A stretch of DNA of 64,000 nt from Slackia equolifaciens (lineage in GTDB: Bacteria; Actinomycetota; Coriobacteriia; Coriobacteriales; Eggerthellaceae). A program made the position numbers and the translations under genes. Below are positions 1 through 8,178 of the stretch, piece after piece (position 1 is the stretch's first letter; the number at the start of each line of letters is the position of its first letter). Location: positions 62,001 through 126,000 of the forward strand of contig NZ_QIBX01000004.1 of assembly GCF_003725995.1 (NCBI RefSeq), read 5' to 3'. The notes under the pieces were generated by a model. The model did not search any database. It was not told the DNA's origin and saw only the letters and a list, made by a program, of their open reading frames with translations.

Positions 1-4
1 ATTG

Positions 5-34
5 CGGGTCCGGAGCTTTCCGGACCCGTTTTTT
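5..34 (+). terminator. Rho-independent terminator, first copy
   Basis: A perfect 10-bp stem (5-14 with 19-28) closes a GCTT loop and is followed by six T. It probably ends a transcript that starts before the window. A near copy stands at 195-224. Confidence 0.8.
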
Positions 35-81
35 ATTGCGCACTACAGGGATTCGAACCGATGAGGTGGATTCGCGTAAAG

Positions 82-104
82 AAAACTGCCCGGTGGGCAG
101 TTTT
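82..104 (+). terminator. Hairpin with terminator-like symmetry
   Basis: A perfect 10-bp inverted repeat (82-91 and 95-104) with a GGT loop, A-rich on its left side and T-rich on its right. It could stop transcription in either direction. A second perfect hairpin follows at 142-160 (8 bp, AAA loop). Confidence 0.55.
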
Positions 105-160
105 TAGCGAATCGCCCGAGGGCTTTAGCCCGAGGGGCTGAGCGTTCGCAAAGCGAACGC

Positions 161-184
161 GGGAATCCCCAGCTCTCCGCCAGA
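161..184 (+). other. tRNA 3'-end-like sequence
   Basis: The stretch ends in CTCTCCGCCA preceded by GGGAATCCCC, which resembles the T-arm and acceptor 3' strand of a serine tRNA. No matching GGAGAG acceptor 5' strand or anticodon arm was found upstream, so this is not a complete tRNA. With the terminator copy just after it (195-224), it looks like the duplicated tail of a tRNA gene lying before the window. This is inference from pattern only. Confidence 0.3.
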
Positions 185-194
185 GAATGTATTA

Positions 195-224
195 CGGGTC
201 CGAAGCCTTCCGGGCCCGTTTTTT
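195..224 (+). terminator. Rho-independent terminator, second copy
   Basis: The stem 195-204 with 209-218 has one G-T wobble and is followed by a T run. The flanks on both sides (ATT before, TTTTTTATTGCG after) repeat those of the terminator at 5-34, so the unit is a direct duplication about 190 bp apart. Confidence 0.7.
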
Positions 225-231
225 ATTGCGC

Positions 232-799
232 CAGCTTTTCAACCAGCGCTTCCGTGCCCAAAGCGCCAAGGCGGTACGCAGGGCATCCTGCAGCTCCACC
301 CGAAAGACTTCGCCCTCCAAACAATGGACCACGACGGTACTGGCTCAGACCCAGAGAGCCCACGTTGATACGAGCAAATTCAGAAAACTGGACAATTATT
401 TTCGGCTTTCTACCGTTTGACGGCTTTTCATAGCGCCACCTACATCGATTCTGAACTGTTTCGGAGCCGTTTGGGTGAAAAATGGGGTAATTTCACAAAG
501 TTGCAAGTGGCTAACAGTAGAATAACGAAAATTATTGACCCGATTCTAAGAAGCTCTTTTATAAGAACACCCCTACGCTTGCGCAGATGGGCCCGGAGGG
601 CCCCTTTGCGACAGCCGTCAAGCCAAAAAGCTTTCGGCATGCCGCGATTCAACCCCGACCCCAAAACCCCTCAATCTCCATCCATCCTCCTTTCTTCCCG
701 CTTGACGGCGCCGCGGCGTCGCTTGGTAGTTTCGGCATATCTATAAGAAATGCCCACCATCTCGCGTTTTGCAAAACGAATCGCGTAGAAAGGACCGCC
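232..799 (+). promoter_or_regulatory. Intergenic region with a candidate promoter for the surface protein
   Basis: No convincing gene lies here; short open frames on both strands show no recognisable domain. A plausible vegetative promoter is TTGACC at 535-540 with TTATAA at 559-564 (18-bp spacer), leaving a leader of roughly 230 nt before the surface protein start at 800. Confidence 0.35.
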
Positions 800-2590
800 A
801 TGACACACGCCATAAGAAAGAGGGGGTACCTTGCCGTAGCCGCCCTGCTCGTGTGCGCAGGAATCGCCACGCAGGCGACACCCGCATTTGCAAAGGAAGA
901 ATCCGGTTGCGAGACAATTGAGACATACCTAATCAACGAAGACGAGAGCAGCTCGCCCTACGGCCTCTTCGAGGATATAGCTCCTCGCGAATCAGACAAT
1001 TTCAGCCTTGAAGACATTCACACCCTGCAACCCACCGTCCCCGGCGTAGGCTCCCTCAACAAGCCGGGGAACACGTTCCCGCTGGCCGGCGAATACGGCA
1101 AGATTGTTCTGGAGCCGGGGGCCAGCGTAAACTGGGGCGGCGTCTCGCCCAAAACGTTCACCGCAGAAATTCCCCACCAGCCCGGCAAAACCCAGGTATA
1201 CAACGTGACCGGCACCTTGCTCTCCGTGGCTGGAACATCTGTGGGAGGAACGTATTCCGACGGCAATAACTCCGAGTACGTTTCTGCCTCGTCGGAATAT
1301 CTCTCGCTCGGCGGCAGCATGAAGGGGCTCAAAGAAACACCGCCCGATACGCCGGTGTGCGTCTACTACTGGCTGACCCTTACGGGCGAAGCGGCCGACG
1401 GCAGCAGCACAACCGTTAACGCAGTCGTGGGGTTCCAGGTGACCGTAGCAGATAATCTGCCTTTAACCTACGTAGGGGCAATTGCCTACGACCCCAACGG
1501 GGGCGCCCTCAACGACCCCTCGCTCACTTCCTACGAATGGCGCAACTCGTGGGATGAGACATTCCAAAAATCCGACCTCAGCCAGGTGCAAAAAGTGACG
1601 GCCCCTGAGCCGCCCGACTCCATGGACTTTGCGGTTATAGACACGCTGCCTGTTCGCGACGGATACAAATTCCTGTTTTGGAAGTCCCCGTTCGTCGACG
1701 ACGGCGATTCAACCTTGATGCTTCGAGGGGCGGGCAGCATGCCGGACGCATCCGAGGCGCCGATCAAATCGGGCAGATACGAATCCACTCTCAAGCTGAT
1801 CGACGACAAAGACCTCTATCCGGTTTCCGATGTAGAGACGAACGCCTGCTACGAGCCGGCGATTTATCTCACTGCGGTATGGGACAAGGAATTCAGCCTG
1901 CGATACGATTCCGCGGGCGGCGCGCCCAACCCCCAGGGCGAAGAAGGTACATTTGGCATTCACGAAGACACCTCGCCCAACACCGAGACGAAGAAGTTCT
2001 TGGCAGCCGATGCGCCAGAACGCGAGGGGTACGCGTTCAAGGGCTGGAGCGGTTCCAACGGCAAGAGCTATGCTCCGGGCGACGAGGTCCAGATCCCCTA
2101 CGACGACCCGCATCTCGTGCTGACCGCCCAGTGGGAGAAGACGCCCGACCCGACGGAGCCCGGCGGCGGCGATAACCCCGGCGGCGGCGACCCCGACAAT
2201 CCCGACAACCCTGGCGGGGGCGACAACCCTGGCGGGGGCACCGACCCGACCGACCCTCACAACCCCGGCACCGATCCCGAGAAGCCGGAAAAGCCCAGCA
2301 ATCCCGAGAATCCGGGCGGAGGAAACAATCCCGGCGGCGAGCACGGAAACAACCCCGACAACCCGCATGGCAACGGCGACAAGCCAGGCGCCAAGAGCGA
2401 CGGCGGCCACGGCAGCACCAAGAGCGCGTCCGACAAGAGCAAAACGCCCGCAAAGCAAACAGGCGGCACGTCGATTCCCCAAACCAACGACGCTTCGTTC
2501 GTCTTCGCAGGGGCGGCAGCCTTGATAGGATCCGTCGGCCTCGCTGCCATCATCCTTGCGGTCCTTCGCATGCGCAAGCACCGCAACTAG
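800..2590 (+). CDS. Secreted cell-wall protein with InlB-type repeats and a sortase-like C-terminus
   Basis: Predicted 596-residue surface protein. ATG at 800 follows an AGAAAGGA site and opens a clear signal peptide ending in ATPAFA. The middle holds Listeria-Bacteroides (InlB B-type) repeat features, with GYKFLFWK and later GYAFKGWSG ending in LTAQWEK. A low-complexity Pro/Gly/Asn/Asp stalk (NPGGG units, roughly residues 450-540) follows and probably spans the wall. The C-terminus is a sorting-signal layout: IPQTND, a hydrophobic helix, then the basic tail RMRKHRN. The motif departs from LPXTG by having Ile first and Asn in place of Gly. The ligand is unknown. A terminator follows at 2609-2632. 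The upstream in-frame extension from 587 has no ribosome-binding site and is not counted. Confidence 0.85.
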   Translation: MTHAIRKRGYLAVAALLVCAGIATQATPAFAKEESGCETIETYLINEDESSSPYGLFEDIAPRESDNFSLEDIHTLQPTVPGVGSLNKPGNTFPLAGEYGKIVLEPGASVNWGGVSPKTFTAEIPHQPGKTQVYNVTGTLLSVAGTSVGGTYSDGNNSEYVSASSEYLSLGGSMKGLKETPPDTPVCVYYWLTLTGEAADGSSTTVNAVVGFQVTVADNLPLTYVGAIAYDPNGGALNDPSLTSYEWRNSWDETFQKSDLSQVQKVTAPEPPDSMDFAVIDTLPVRDGYKFLFWKSPFVDDGDSTLMLRGAGSMPDASEAPIKSGRYESTLKLIDDKDLYPVSDVETNACYEPAIYLTAVWDKEFSLRYDSAGGAPNPQGEEGTFGIHEDTSPNTETKKFLAADAPEREGYAFKGWSGSNGKSYAPGDEVQIPYDDPHLVLTAQWEKTPDPTEPGGGDNPGGGDPDNPDNPGGGDNPGGGTDPTDPHNPGTDPEKPEKPSNPENPGGGNNPGGEHGNNPDNPHGNGDKPGAKSDGGHGSTKSASDKSKTPAKQTGGTSIPQTNDASFVFAGAAALIGSVGLAAIILAVLRMRKHRN

Positions 2591-2608
2591 AAATCAGTCT
2601 CCTATGCA

Positions 2609-2632
2609 AATGCCGCCTTTCGAGGCGGCATT
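2609..2632 (+). terminator. Terminator of the surface protein gene
   Basis: A 10-bp perfect stem with TTCG loop (2609-2618 with 2623-2632), A-rich before and T-rich after, 18 bp past the stop codon. Confidence 0.8.
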
Positions 2633-2743
2633 CTTGCGTTACGCCCGCGTTCGCGAGCAATGCGGCCAGCCCTGCGCCGCAAAGCCAACGCGTCTCCGCC
2701 CCCAATCTAACGTTGCGACCTAGAACGCACATCCGTCCGAAGT

Positions 2744-4171
2744 CTAACGTTGCGACCCCGAACGCTCCGGGTCGTCGAAAAGGGCAAACAGCTCGGTCCT
2801 GCTGTGCACCCCGAGCTTTTTGTAGATATGGCTCACATGCGCCTTTATAGTGCCCTGCGCTATGAACAGAGCCTCCTCCATTTCCGCCATGGTTTTTCGC
2901 TCAACCAGCAGCCTCAGCACCTCGCCCTCTCGGGAGCTAAGATCGTGCTTGCGCGAAAGCTCCTCGACCCGCAAAGCGCGCCATCTTTCGTCGGAAGCAG
3001 CGAGCAGCTCCCCTCCGTCTTTCAGGCTTATGCCCCATTGCGCCGAAAGCTTGCGCTCCGAGAAAAACACCACCGCAAACACCGCCGCCACGACGAAGGT
3101 GATGACAAGATAGGCGGTCGACATCTCTTGCGAGCCAAGCGTACCGGCAAGCACCGCGGACGACCCCCACCCAATTGATTCGGCCACGTAGCGAATGCCG
3201 CGCTCTATTCCGCAAGCCCACACTGCGTTCACACCATAGCGGTATGTGATGTTGCCAAACACGATCACCATCAGAATAGTGAGCATGGTATATCCGGCTT
3301 CGTACCCCACCGCCGTGAGGAACGACCCGCCGGTAACCGCCGGAGAAACAAAAAGAAACGCAATGATGAACAGGGGGAATGCGAGTTCGTATACCGTGTC
3401 GAAATTGAACCAGCGCATTTGCACCAGAACGCCCACGCATACCAGGGCGCACGCCCCTAATGCCCCGGCAACGTTTCCCGCGCTGAGCGCTTGGGCGGGA
3501 AGCGCCCCAAAGGCTGCGGCAAACGAACAGGCGGCCATCAGAACAATGGGTTTCCAGGGAATGACCCGTGAAGCTGCGCCGGCGCCATGGGCGGGCCTCT
3601 CGTCGCGAGGAAGTCGCGACACGCTCGCATGAACGGTTGCTATGCAGGCAGCGGGAAGAACAAGCGAGAAAAACACCAGGTAGCTTATGTCCATTCCCAT
3701 GAATAGCCATTTCAGGATTTCGCCGAAGCCTATGCCCATGGCGTGGTACAGCGCTACGCGCGCGGGGTTGATGGAGCCATAGAATTCCGCCCACATAAGA
3801 ATAACGGCAGCGAGCCCGGCACCGGCAAGCACCAGCCCAACTGCACTGAGCGGCGCAACGCCGCCGAAACACCCTGCGGCAATGCAGGCCGCTCCGCATG
3901 TCATGCATGCCCACGATGCCCCGACCACCGCGCGATTCGACCATATAGGGCATATGCGCCTCGCGGCAAGAGCGAGGATGAATGATGCGACGCCTATGGC
4001 CGCCTCGAACAAAAAATAGCTCGGAGCGTTCATTCCGGGAAACGCTTCGTATCGAAAAAACAACGCCAGCCACGCCCTGTACAGGCCAACGCCCAAGAAC
4101 ACAAATGGAACCGCCGCCATTCGGTTCGCCATGGAGCGACACTGATCCGCCGCCCCGCGCAATGATTCCAT
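2744..4171 (-). CDS. Membrane-bound LuxR-family transcriptional regulator
   Basis: 475 residues. About the first 380 residues are a chain of hydrophobic helices resembling a 10-12 segment transporter fold. The last 65 residues are a LuxR/FixJ-type helix-turn-helix (SSREGEVLRLL, then GTIKAHVSHIYKKLGVHSR). The start at 4171 is chosen because GGGGAGG lies 7 bases before it; an ATG 13 codons upstream is also open. The gene diverges from the Tat-exported FMN/FAD reductase at 4423, so it probably senses a small molecule or membrane state and controls that reductase. The same arrangement recurs at 27654/29486 and 41967/43929. No phosphoacceptor domain is present. The signal is unknown. Confidence 0.85.
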   Translation of the reverse strand: MESLRGAADQCRSMANRMAAVPFVFLGVGLYRAWLALFFRYEAFPGMNAPSYFLFEAAIGVASFILALAARRICPIWSNRAVVGASWACMTCGAACIAAGCFGGVAPLSAVGLVLAGAGLAAVILMWAEFYGSINPARVALYHAMGIGFGEILKWLFMGMDISYLVFFSLVLPAACIATVHASVSRLPRDERPAHGAGAASRVIPWKPIVLMAACSFAAAFGALPAQALSAGNVAGALGACALVCVGVLVQMRWFNFDTVYELAFPLFIIAFLFVSPAVTGGSFLTAVGYEAGYTMLTILMVIVFGNITYRYGVNAVWACGIERGIRYVAESIGWGSSAVLAGTLGSQEMSTAYLVITFVVAAVFAVVFFSERKLSAQWGISLKDGGELLAASDERWRALRVEELSRKHDLSSREGEVLRLLVERKTMAEMEEALFIAQGTIKAHVSHIYKKLGVHSRTELFALFDDPERSGSQR

Positions 4172-4422
4172 GCTCACCCCTCCCCAAGAGCACATCGGCG
4201 CAACGCGCAAAACCTGTACATCATAAGCAAAACACCTAGTCGCGGCTAGGGTTATTGATGGGTTAATTATTTAACCGCACCGGACGATTGCCGCAACGGC
4301 ATGACCGTCATACAGTTGCAGCGAACTCGGACGGAGCATGCGGCACAGGCCGCGCCCCGCCGACGCGAAATAATGGGACGCCGGACAATCGCAACGGCGC
4401 CCACCACCAAAGGAGGGGAACA
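4172..4422. promoter_or_regulatory. Divergent promoter region with two inverted repeats
   Basis: The 251-bp space between the divergent regulator and reductase carries two dyads: CCTAG-N6-CTAGG (4235-4250) and GGTTAA-N4-TTAACC (4261-4276). These are candidate binding sites for the LuxR-type regulator. The same dyads were not seen in the other two regulator/reductase spacers, so each pair may have its own site. Confidence 0.35.
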
Positions 4423-6240
4423 ATGAAAAACGTATCGCGCAGGAATTTCATAGCGGGCGGCACCGTTGCAGCAATCGGCAGCGCGTTGGCGCTCGCGGGC
4501 TGCACCCCCAGCAAATCGAGCGAGGGAAGCTCGGAGGGGGCCTCGTCGAACGGCACCGGCATCGCCACGGCTCAGGCCATGGGCAAGCACGGAAACATGG
4601 ATATCGAGGTTTCTGCCAAAGACGGCGCCATCGATCGCATCACCGTGCTCAGCTCTCGCGAGACTCCTGGCCTAGGCGACCACGCCATGGAGCAGCTCAC
4701 CAAGCAGATTATCGACAGCCAAACGCTCAACGTTGACACCGTGAGCGGCGCCACCTTGTCGAGCATGGCATTCATCTCGGCCGTGGGCCAAGCGCTGGAT
4801 GCCATTGGCGAGGACTCGAGCGATTGGCAAGGCCGCGACAAAGCCGCCTCTGAAGCCGAGCCGCTGCCCGAGTCGGCCGATGTGGTCGTTGTAGGCGCTG
4901 GCGGCGCAGGCTTTGCTGCAGCCATTAGCGCCGCCAACAAGGGCGCCAACGTGGTGCTACTTGAGAAGATGGGCGTCTACGGTGGCGACACCGCCCTCTC
5001 GGGCGGCGAGATGGCCGCGCCCGGCAACTGGATCCAGGCGCAGGAGGGCATCAAGGACAGCCCCGACAACCTCGCCGAAGACATGCTCGTGGGCGGCGAC
5101 AACAAAGCCGACCCGGAGCTGGTTCAGGTCATCGCCGAAGGAGCACTGGATTCGTCCCAGTGGCTCACCTTTGAGGCGGGCGTTTCGTGGAAGCACGACC
5201 TCATGCAGTTTGGCGGCCACAACATCAAGCGATCCATCATCCCCATTACCCACAGCGGCTCCGAGATGACCACCAAGCTCACCCGCCGCGTGGGCGAAAT
5301 CGACAACATCGCTTTGTTCAACAACTCGCAAGCCACCGAGCTGGTCAAAGACGGCGATGCCGTCACGGGCGTGAAGGTCAAGAACACCTTGACCGGTGAA
5401 GAGTCCACCATCTCCTGCAAGGCAGTGGTTTTGACCGCGGGCGGATTTGGAAGCAACGTCGAGATGCGCGTCAAGTACAACCCCGATATGGACGACAAGA
5501 TTCTTTCCACCGACTCGGTGGGCGCAACGGGAGACGGCATCGTGATGGGCGAGGCAGCGGGCGCTGACCTGGTAGATATGGAGTACATCCAAACCTACCC
5601 CGTGTGCGACCCCGAAAACGGTTCTCTTCTGTACGTGGGCGACGTGCGCCTTGAGTACCAGGGCCTGCTGGTGAACAAAGAGGGCCAGCGCTTCGTGGAG
5701 GAGCTTGACCGCCGCGATGTCATTTCCAATGCCATTACCGAACAGACCGATTCCATTGCCTATGTGCTGTTCAATCAGGCTGGCGCCGACAAAACCGGCC
5801 TGCTCGAGGTGCATAGCGATGAGTACGAAAACTGCGAATCGCGCGGCGTGGTTGTGAAGGGCGACACCATCGACGAGGTGTGCGAGGCCATGGGCGTTGA
5901 CGCCGAGGGTCTGAAAGCGACCATCGAAGCGTGGAACGGATACTGCAAAGACGGCAAGGACCCCGAGTGGAACTACCGCGGCGAAATGAACCCGATCGAG
6001 GACGGCCCGTACTATCTGCTCGCCTGCAAGCCTGCCGTGCACTACACCATGGGCGGCCTGCGCATCAACACCTCCGCCGAAGTGCTCGACAAAAACAAGC
6101 AGCCCATTGCCGGCCTGTTTGCGGCAGGCGAGGTCGCCGGTCACAAGATGGGCACCAACCGCCTTGGCTCCTGCTCAATGTCTGACATCTACACCTTCGG
6201 CCGCATAGCCGGCGAAAACGCCGCGGCGTACACGGCCTAG
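4423..6240 (+). CDS. Tat-exported FMN/FAD-dependent reductase (flavocytochrome c/fumarate reductase-like lipoprotein)
   Basis: 605 residues, ATG at 4423 after AGGAGGGG. The N-terminus has a twin-arginine signal (SRRNFIAGG) and a lipobox (LAGC, Cys27), so it should be a lipoprotein on the outer face of the membrane. Residues 50-130 form an FMN-binding domain with the flavinylation motif VSGAT, where Thr111 would carry covalent FMN. From residue about 152 comes the FAD domain (VVVVGAGGAG). The catalytic region keeps HYTMGGLRI, GTNRLGS and FVEELDRRD, whose second Arg aligns with the fumarate reductase proton-delivery Arg. It therefore looks like an active reductase of an unsaturated acid or related electron acceptor; the substrate cannot be named from sequence. 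No heme-binding CXXCH is present. The flavin transferase gene is not in the window. Confidence 0.88.
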   Translation: MKNVSRRNFIAGGTVAAIGSALALAGCTPSKSSEGSSEGASSNGTGIATAQAMGKHGNMDIEVSAKDGAIDRITVLSSRETPGLGDHAMEQLTKQIIDSQTLNVDTVSGATLSSMAFISAVGQALDAIGEDSSDWQGRDKAASEAEPLPESADVVVVGAGGAGFAAAISAANKGANVVLLEKMGVYGGDTALSGGEMAAPGNWIQAQEGIKDSPDNLAEDMLVGGDNKADPELVQVIAEGALDSSQWLTFEAGVSWKHDLMQFGGHNIKRSIIPITHSGSEMTTKLTRRVGEIDNIALFNNSQATELVKDGDAVTGVKVKNTLTGEESTISCKAVVLTAGGFGSNVEMRVKYNPDMDDKILSTDSVGATGDGIVMGEAAGADLVDMEYIQTYPVCDPENGSLLYVGDVRLEYQGLLVNKEGQRFVEELDRRDVISNAITEQTDSIAYVLFNQAGADKTGLLEVHSDEYENCESRGVVVKGDTIDEVCEAMGVDAEGLKATIEAWNGYCKDGKDPEWNYRGEMNPIEDGPYYLLACKPAVHYTMGGLRINTSAEVLDKNKQPIAGLFAAGEVAGHKMGTNRLGSCSMSDIYTFGRIAGENAAAYTA

Positions 6241-6303
6241 CGCAACGCCAACGCGTCGGCACAGCGCCAGCAAGGCGCATCCCTCCCGCCGACGCATTAC
6301 CCC

Positions 6304-6392
6304 GCGCGCACCTGCCACCTCCCTCCCTTACCGAATCGGGCAGGTGCGCGCATGATGAAGGGGCGTCGTCCTTTTTTGGGCGGCGCCCCTTC
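6304..6392. terminator. Paired hairpins between convergent genes
   Basis: A perfect 13-bp stem (6304-6316 with 6339-6351) is followed by a second stem (6357-6371 with 6378-6392) that has G-T wobbles and a T-rich loop. A third inverted repeat lies at 6417-6426 and 6448-6457. They sit between the convergent reductase and Fic genes and probably end both transcripts. Confidence 0.5.
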
Positions 6393-6466
6393 GCTCGGTG
6401 CTGTTGCAGCTTTTACGGCGCACGAACACGCTCTGCATCGGAGAGCATTCGTGCGCCCGATAAACC

Positions 6467-7522
6467 CTACTCCCTCCAGCGATACGCCGTCGAGCGCCCG
6501 GCGCCGAGCTTTTCCACCACGTCTTCCTTGACCATGCGGCCAAGCTCCGCCTCAACGGTCGCCTCACTCACGTCGGCGAGCGCAGCGCGGATCTCGCGTT
6601 TCGTCACAGGCCGATTCGCCCGTTGGACAAAAAGGCGCACCCGCTCGGATTTTCCCGCGCCTGCAGCTCCACTCATTTCCAACGCGGCGAACAGGCGCCT
6701 ATATGCCTCATGTATTGTCTCGAGCCAATACAGCGCGTAAGGAGAGTAGTCGTTTCTGCCCACGTCCCATCCCTCGACGCACGCATTGAGCGCATCGTAA
6801 TACGCCATTCCCGACTCCTCAATGATGCGATCCACGCTCATATAGCGGAGCACCTCGAAACCCGCCTTTTCAAGCAGCAGATTGGCAAAAAGACGCGAAA
6901 TGCGCCCGTTTCCCTCATCGAATGGGCGTATCGCAAGAAAATCCACCGTGAACACGGCGCTCAGAATAAGCGGGCTGCACGAGCTGGCCAAAAACGCATC
7001 CGCAAGGCTATCGCATGCCCCGCCCAAAACAAGCGGGGTCTCGAACGCAGTAATGGGGCTTACCGGCATAGCGCGCGGATGCCCATCCACCTGCACATAC
7101 ATATAGTCTTTCTTGCGGTAGCGGCTCTTTCGACCAAGATTGCGATGCGAATACAGCGTCTCATAGAGCTTGAGGATAGTGGCGGTCGAGAGCGGCAGAC
7201 TGTCGCCGTCTCCCCCGCACGACTCCTCGACAAGCGCGAGCGCCTGCGCGTACCCCGCTATCTGCGACTCGGCGTCCCCCGACGGCTGCTTCCCCTCGAC
7301 GATTTCCCTCACGCGAGCGGTGGGCAGGTAAAACCCCTCTATGCGCATGGAAGCATCCACGTTGTCGAAGCGGGCCTCGCGCCGCAGGGCCTCAAGCGCA
7401 TCGGGATGCGCCCTCCTCAAGGCCTCGAACGTGCCCCGGTCTTCGTAGAGGCGCACGTTTGCCGTGCCCACCTTGCCGTCGAACAGGTTCTGAGGAAGGT
7501 GGCGGTAATCGAATGTACGCAT
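6467..7522 (-). CDS. Fic-domain protein with a C-terminal winged helix and an altered active-site motif
   Basis: 351 residues starting at ATG 7522, preceded by GAGG 5 bases away; an ATG 42 codons upstream has no site. Fic proteins usually transfer AMP to target hydroxyls using HPFx(D/E)GNGRxxR. Here the motif reads RPFDEGNGRISR, so the catalytic His is Arg (codon CGC, clear in the DNA), while the phosphate-binding GNGR is intact. The last 60 residues resemble a winged helix (PVTKREIRAAL), suggesting DNA binding and self-regulation. A perfect inverted repeat lies just upstream (7540-7570). The gene diverges from the AOR ferredoxin gene at 7702. Function is uncertain: it may be a regulator rather than an AMP transferase, or a subgroup with Arg in this place. 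Confidence 0.8.
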   Translation of the reverse strand: MRTFDYRHLPQNLFDGKVGTANVRLYEDRGTFEALRRAHPDALEALRREARFDNVDASMRIEGFYLPTARVREIVEGKQPSGDAESQIAGYAQALALVEESCGGDGDSLPLSTATILKLYETLYSHRNLGRKSRYRKKDYMYVQVDGHPRAMPVSPITAFETPLVLGGACDSLADAFLASSCSPLILSAVFTVDFLAIRPFDEGNGRISRLFANLLLEKAGFEVLRYMSVDRIIEESGMAYYDALNACVEGWDVGRNDYSPYALYWLETIHEAYRRLFAALEMSGAAGAGKSERVRLFVQRANRPVTKREIRAALADVSEATVEAELGRMVKEDVVEKLGAGRSTAYRWRE

Positions 7523-7539
7523 GGGAACCTCGATTCGAA

Positions 7540-7570
7540 TTAGGCAGAAACCCTCATGCTTTCTGCCTAA
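7540..7570. promoter_or_regulatory. Inverted-repeat operator candidate upstream of the Fic gene
   Basis: TTAGGCAGAAA (7540-7550) and its exact complement (7560-7570) are separated by 9 bases. A third half-site-like TTTTTCTGCC lies at 7631-7640, closer to the ferredoxin gene at 7702. The dyad ends 18 bp from the Fic start, which suits autorepression by its winged-helix domain. An influence on the AOR operon is possible. Confidence 0.5.
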
Positions 7571-7701
7571 TGATACGTCGGAATCCGGCACAAACGAGCA
7601 AGTAAGCTCCCCAAATCGGCGACGTCGCGTTTTTTCTGCCGAACGCATGGTTTACTGGACTCAAGTGCTTTACGGCCGAACTCGAATGAAAGGGGGAATC
7701 C

Positions 7702-8178
7702 ATGGCTAAACAGTTGGTCGTGGATCCGAAGAAGTGCGTGAGCTGCCGCACCTGCGAGCTGGTATGCTCGTTCAAGCACAACGAGGAATTCAATCCACGC
7801 CTTTCCAATGTAAGCGTATTCCACTACGAGGATGCCGCCATCACGGTGCCCATCATGTGCATGCAGTGCGACGAGGCGTCCTGCGCCGCTATCTGCCCCA
7901 CCGGCGCGCTGCGTCGCAACGCCCAGGGCGTTATCGAGCATGACGCCAATAAGTGCATCGTATGCAAGATGTGCGTGAGCGCATGCCCCTTAGGCAACAT
8001 CTCGTACTCTCCCGCCAAGCGCATGATTCATAAGTGCGACCTGTGCGGCGGCGAGGCCTGGTGCGCCAAGTATTGCCCCACGGGAGCCATCAGCCTGGTA
8101 GACCCCGATGAGGTGCCGGACAAAAAACAGCTTGCCGCCGACAAGCTGAAGGCGGCCGTCGAGGAGGTGCGTGCATAA
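7702..8178 (+). CDS. Polyferredoxin (four [4Fe-4S]) electron-transfer subunit of the AOR complex
   Basis: 158 residues after AAAGGGGGAA. Sixteen cysteines fall in four cluster motifs: [37 protein letters not shown] and [15 protein letters not shown]. This is the DmsB/HycB-type ferredoxin layout also found as the small AorA-like subunit of NAD-linked aldehyde oxidoreductases. It should carry electrons between the tungsten subunit and the diaphorase subunits encoded downstream. Its TAA stop overlaps the ATG of the AOR gene by one base, indicating translational coupling. It has no signal peptide, so it is cytoplasmic. Confidence 0.9.
   Translation: MAKQLVVDPKKCVSCRTCELVCSFKHNEEFNPRLSNVSVFHYEDAAITVPIMCMQCDEASCAAICPTGALRRNAQGVIEHDANKCIVCKMCVSACPLGNISYSPAKRMIHKCDLCGGEAWCAKYCPTGAISLVDPDEVPDKKQLAADKLKAAVEEVRA

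Noticed and set aside
40-190. Complete tRNA-Ser or tRNA-Sec gene
   Set aside because: T-arm-like pieces exist on both strands, but no acceptor 5' strand, D-arm or anticodon arm pairs with them.
187-746. Short overlapping open frames on both strands
   Set aside because: No ribosome-binding site and no recognisable domain; composition is like non-coding DNA.
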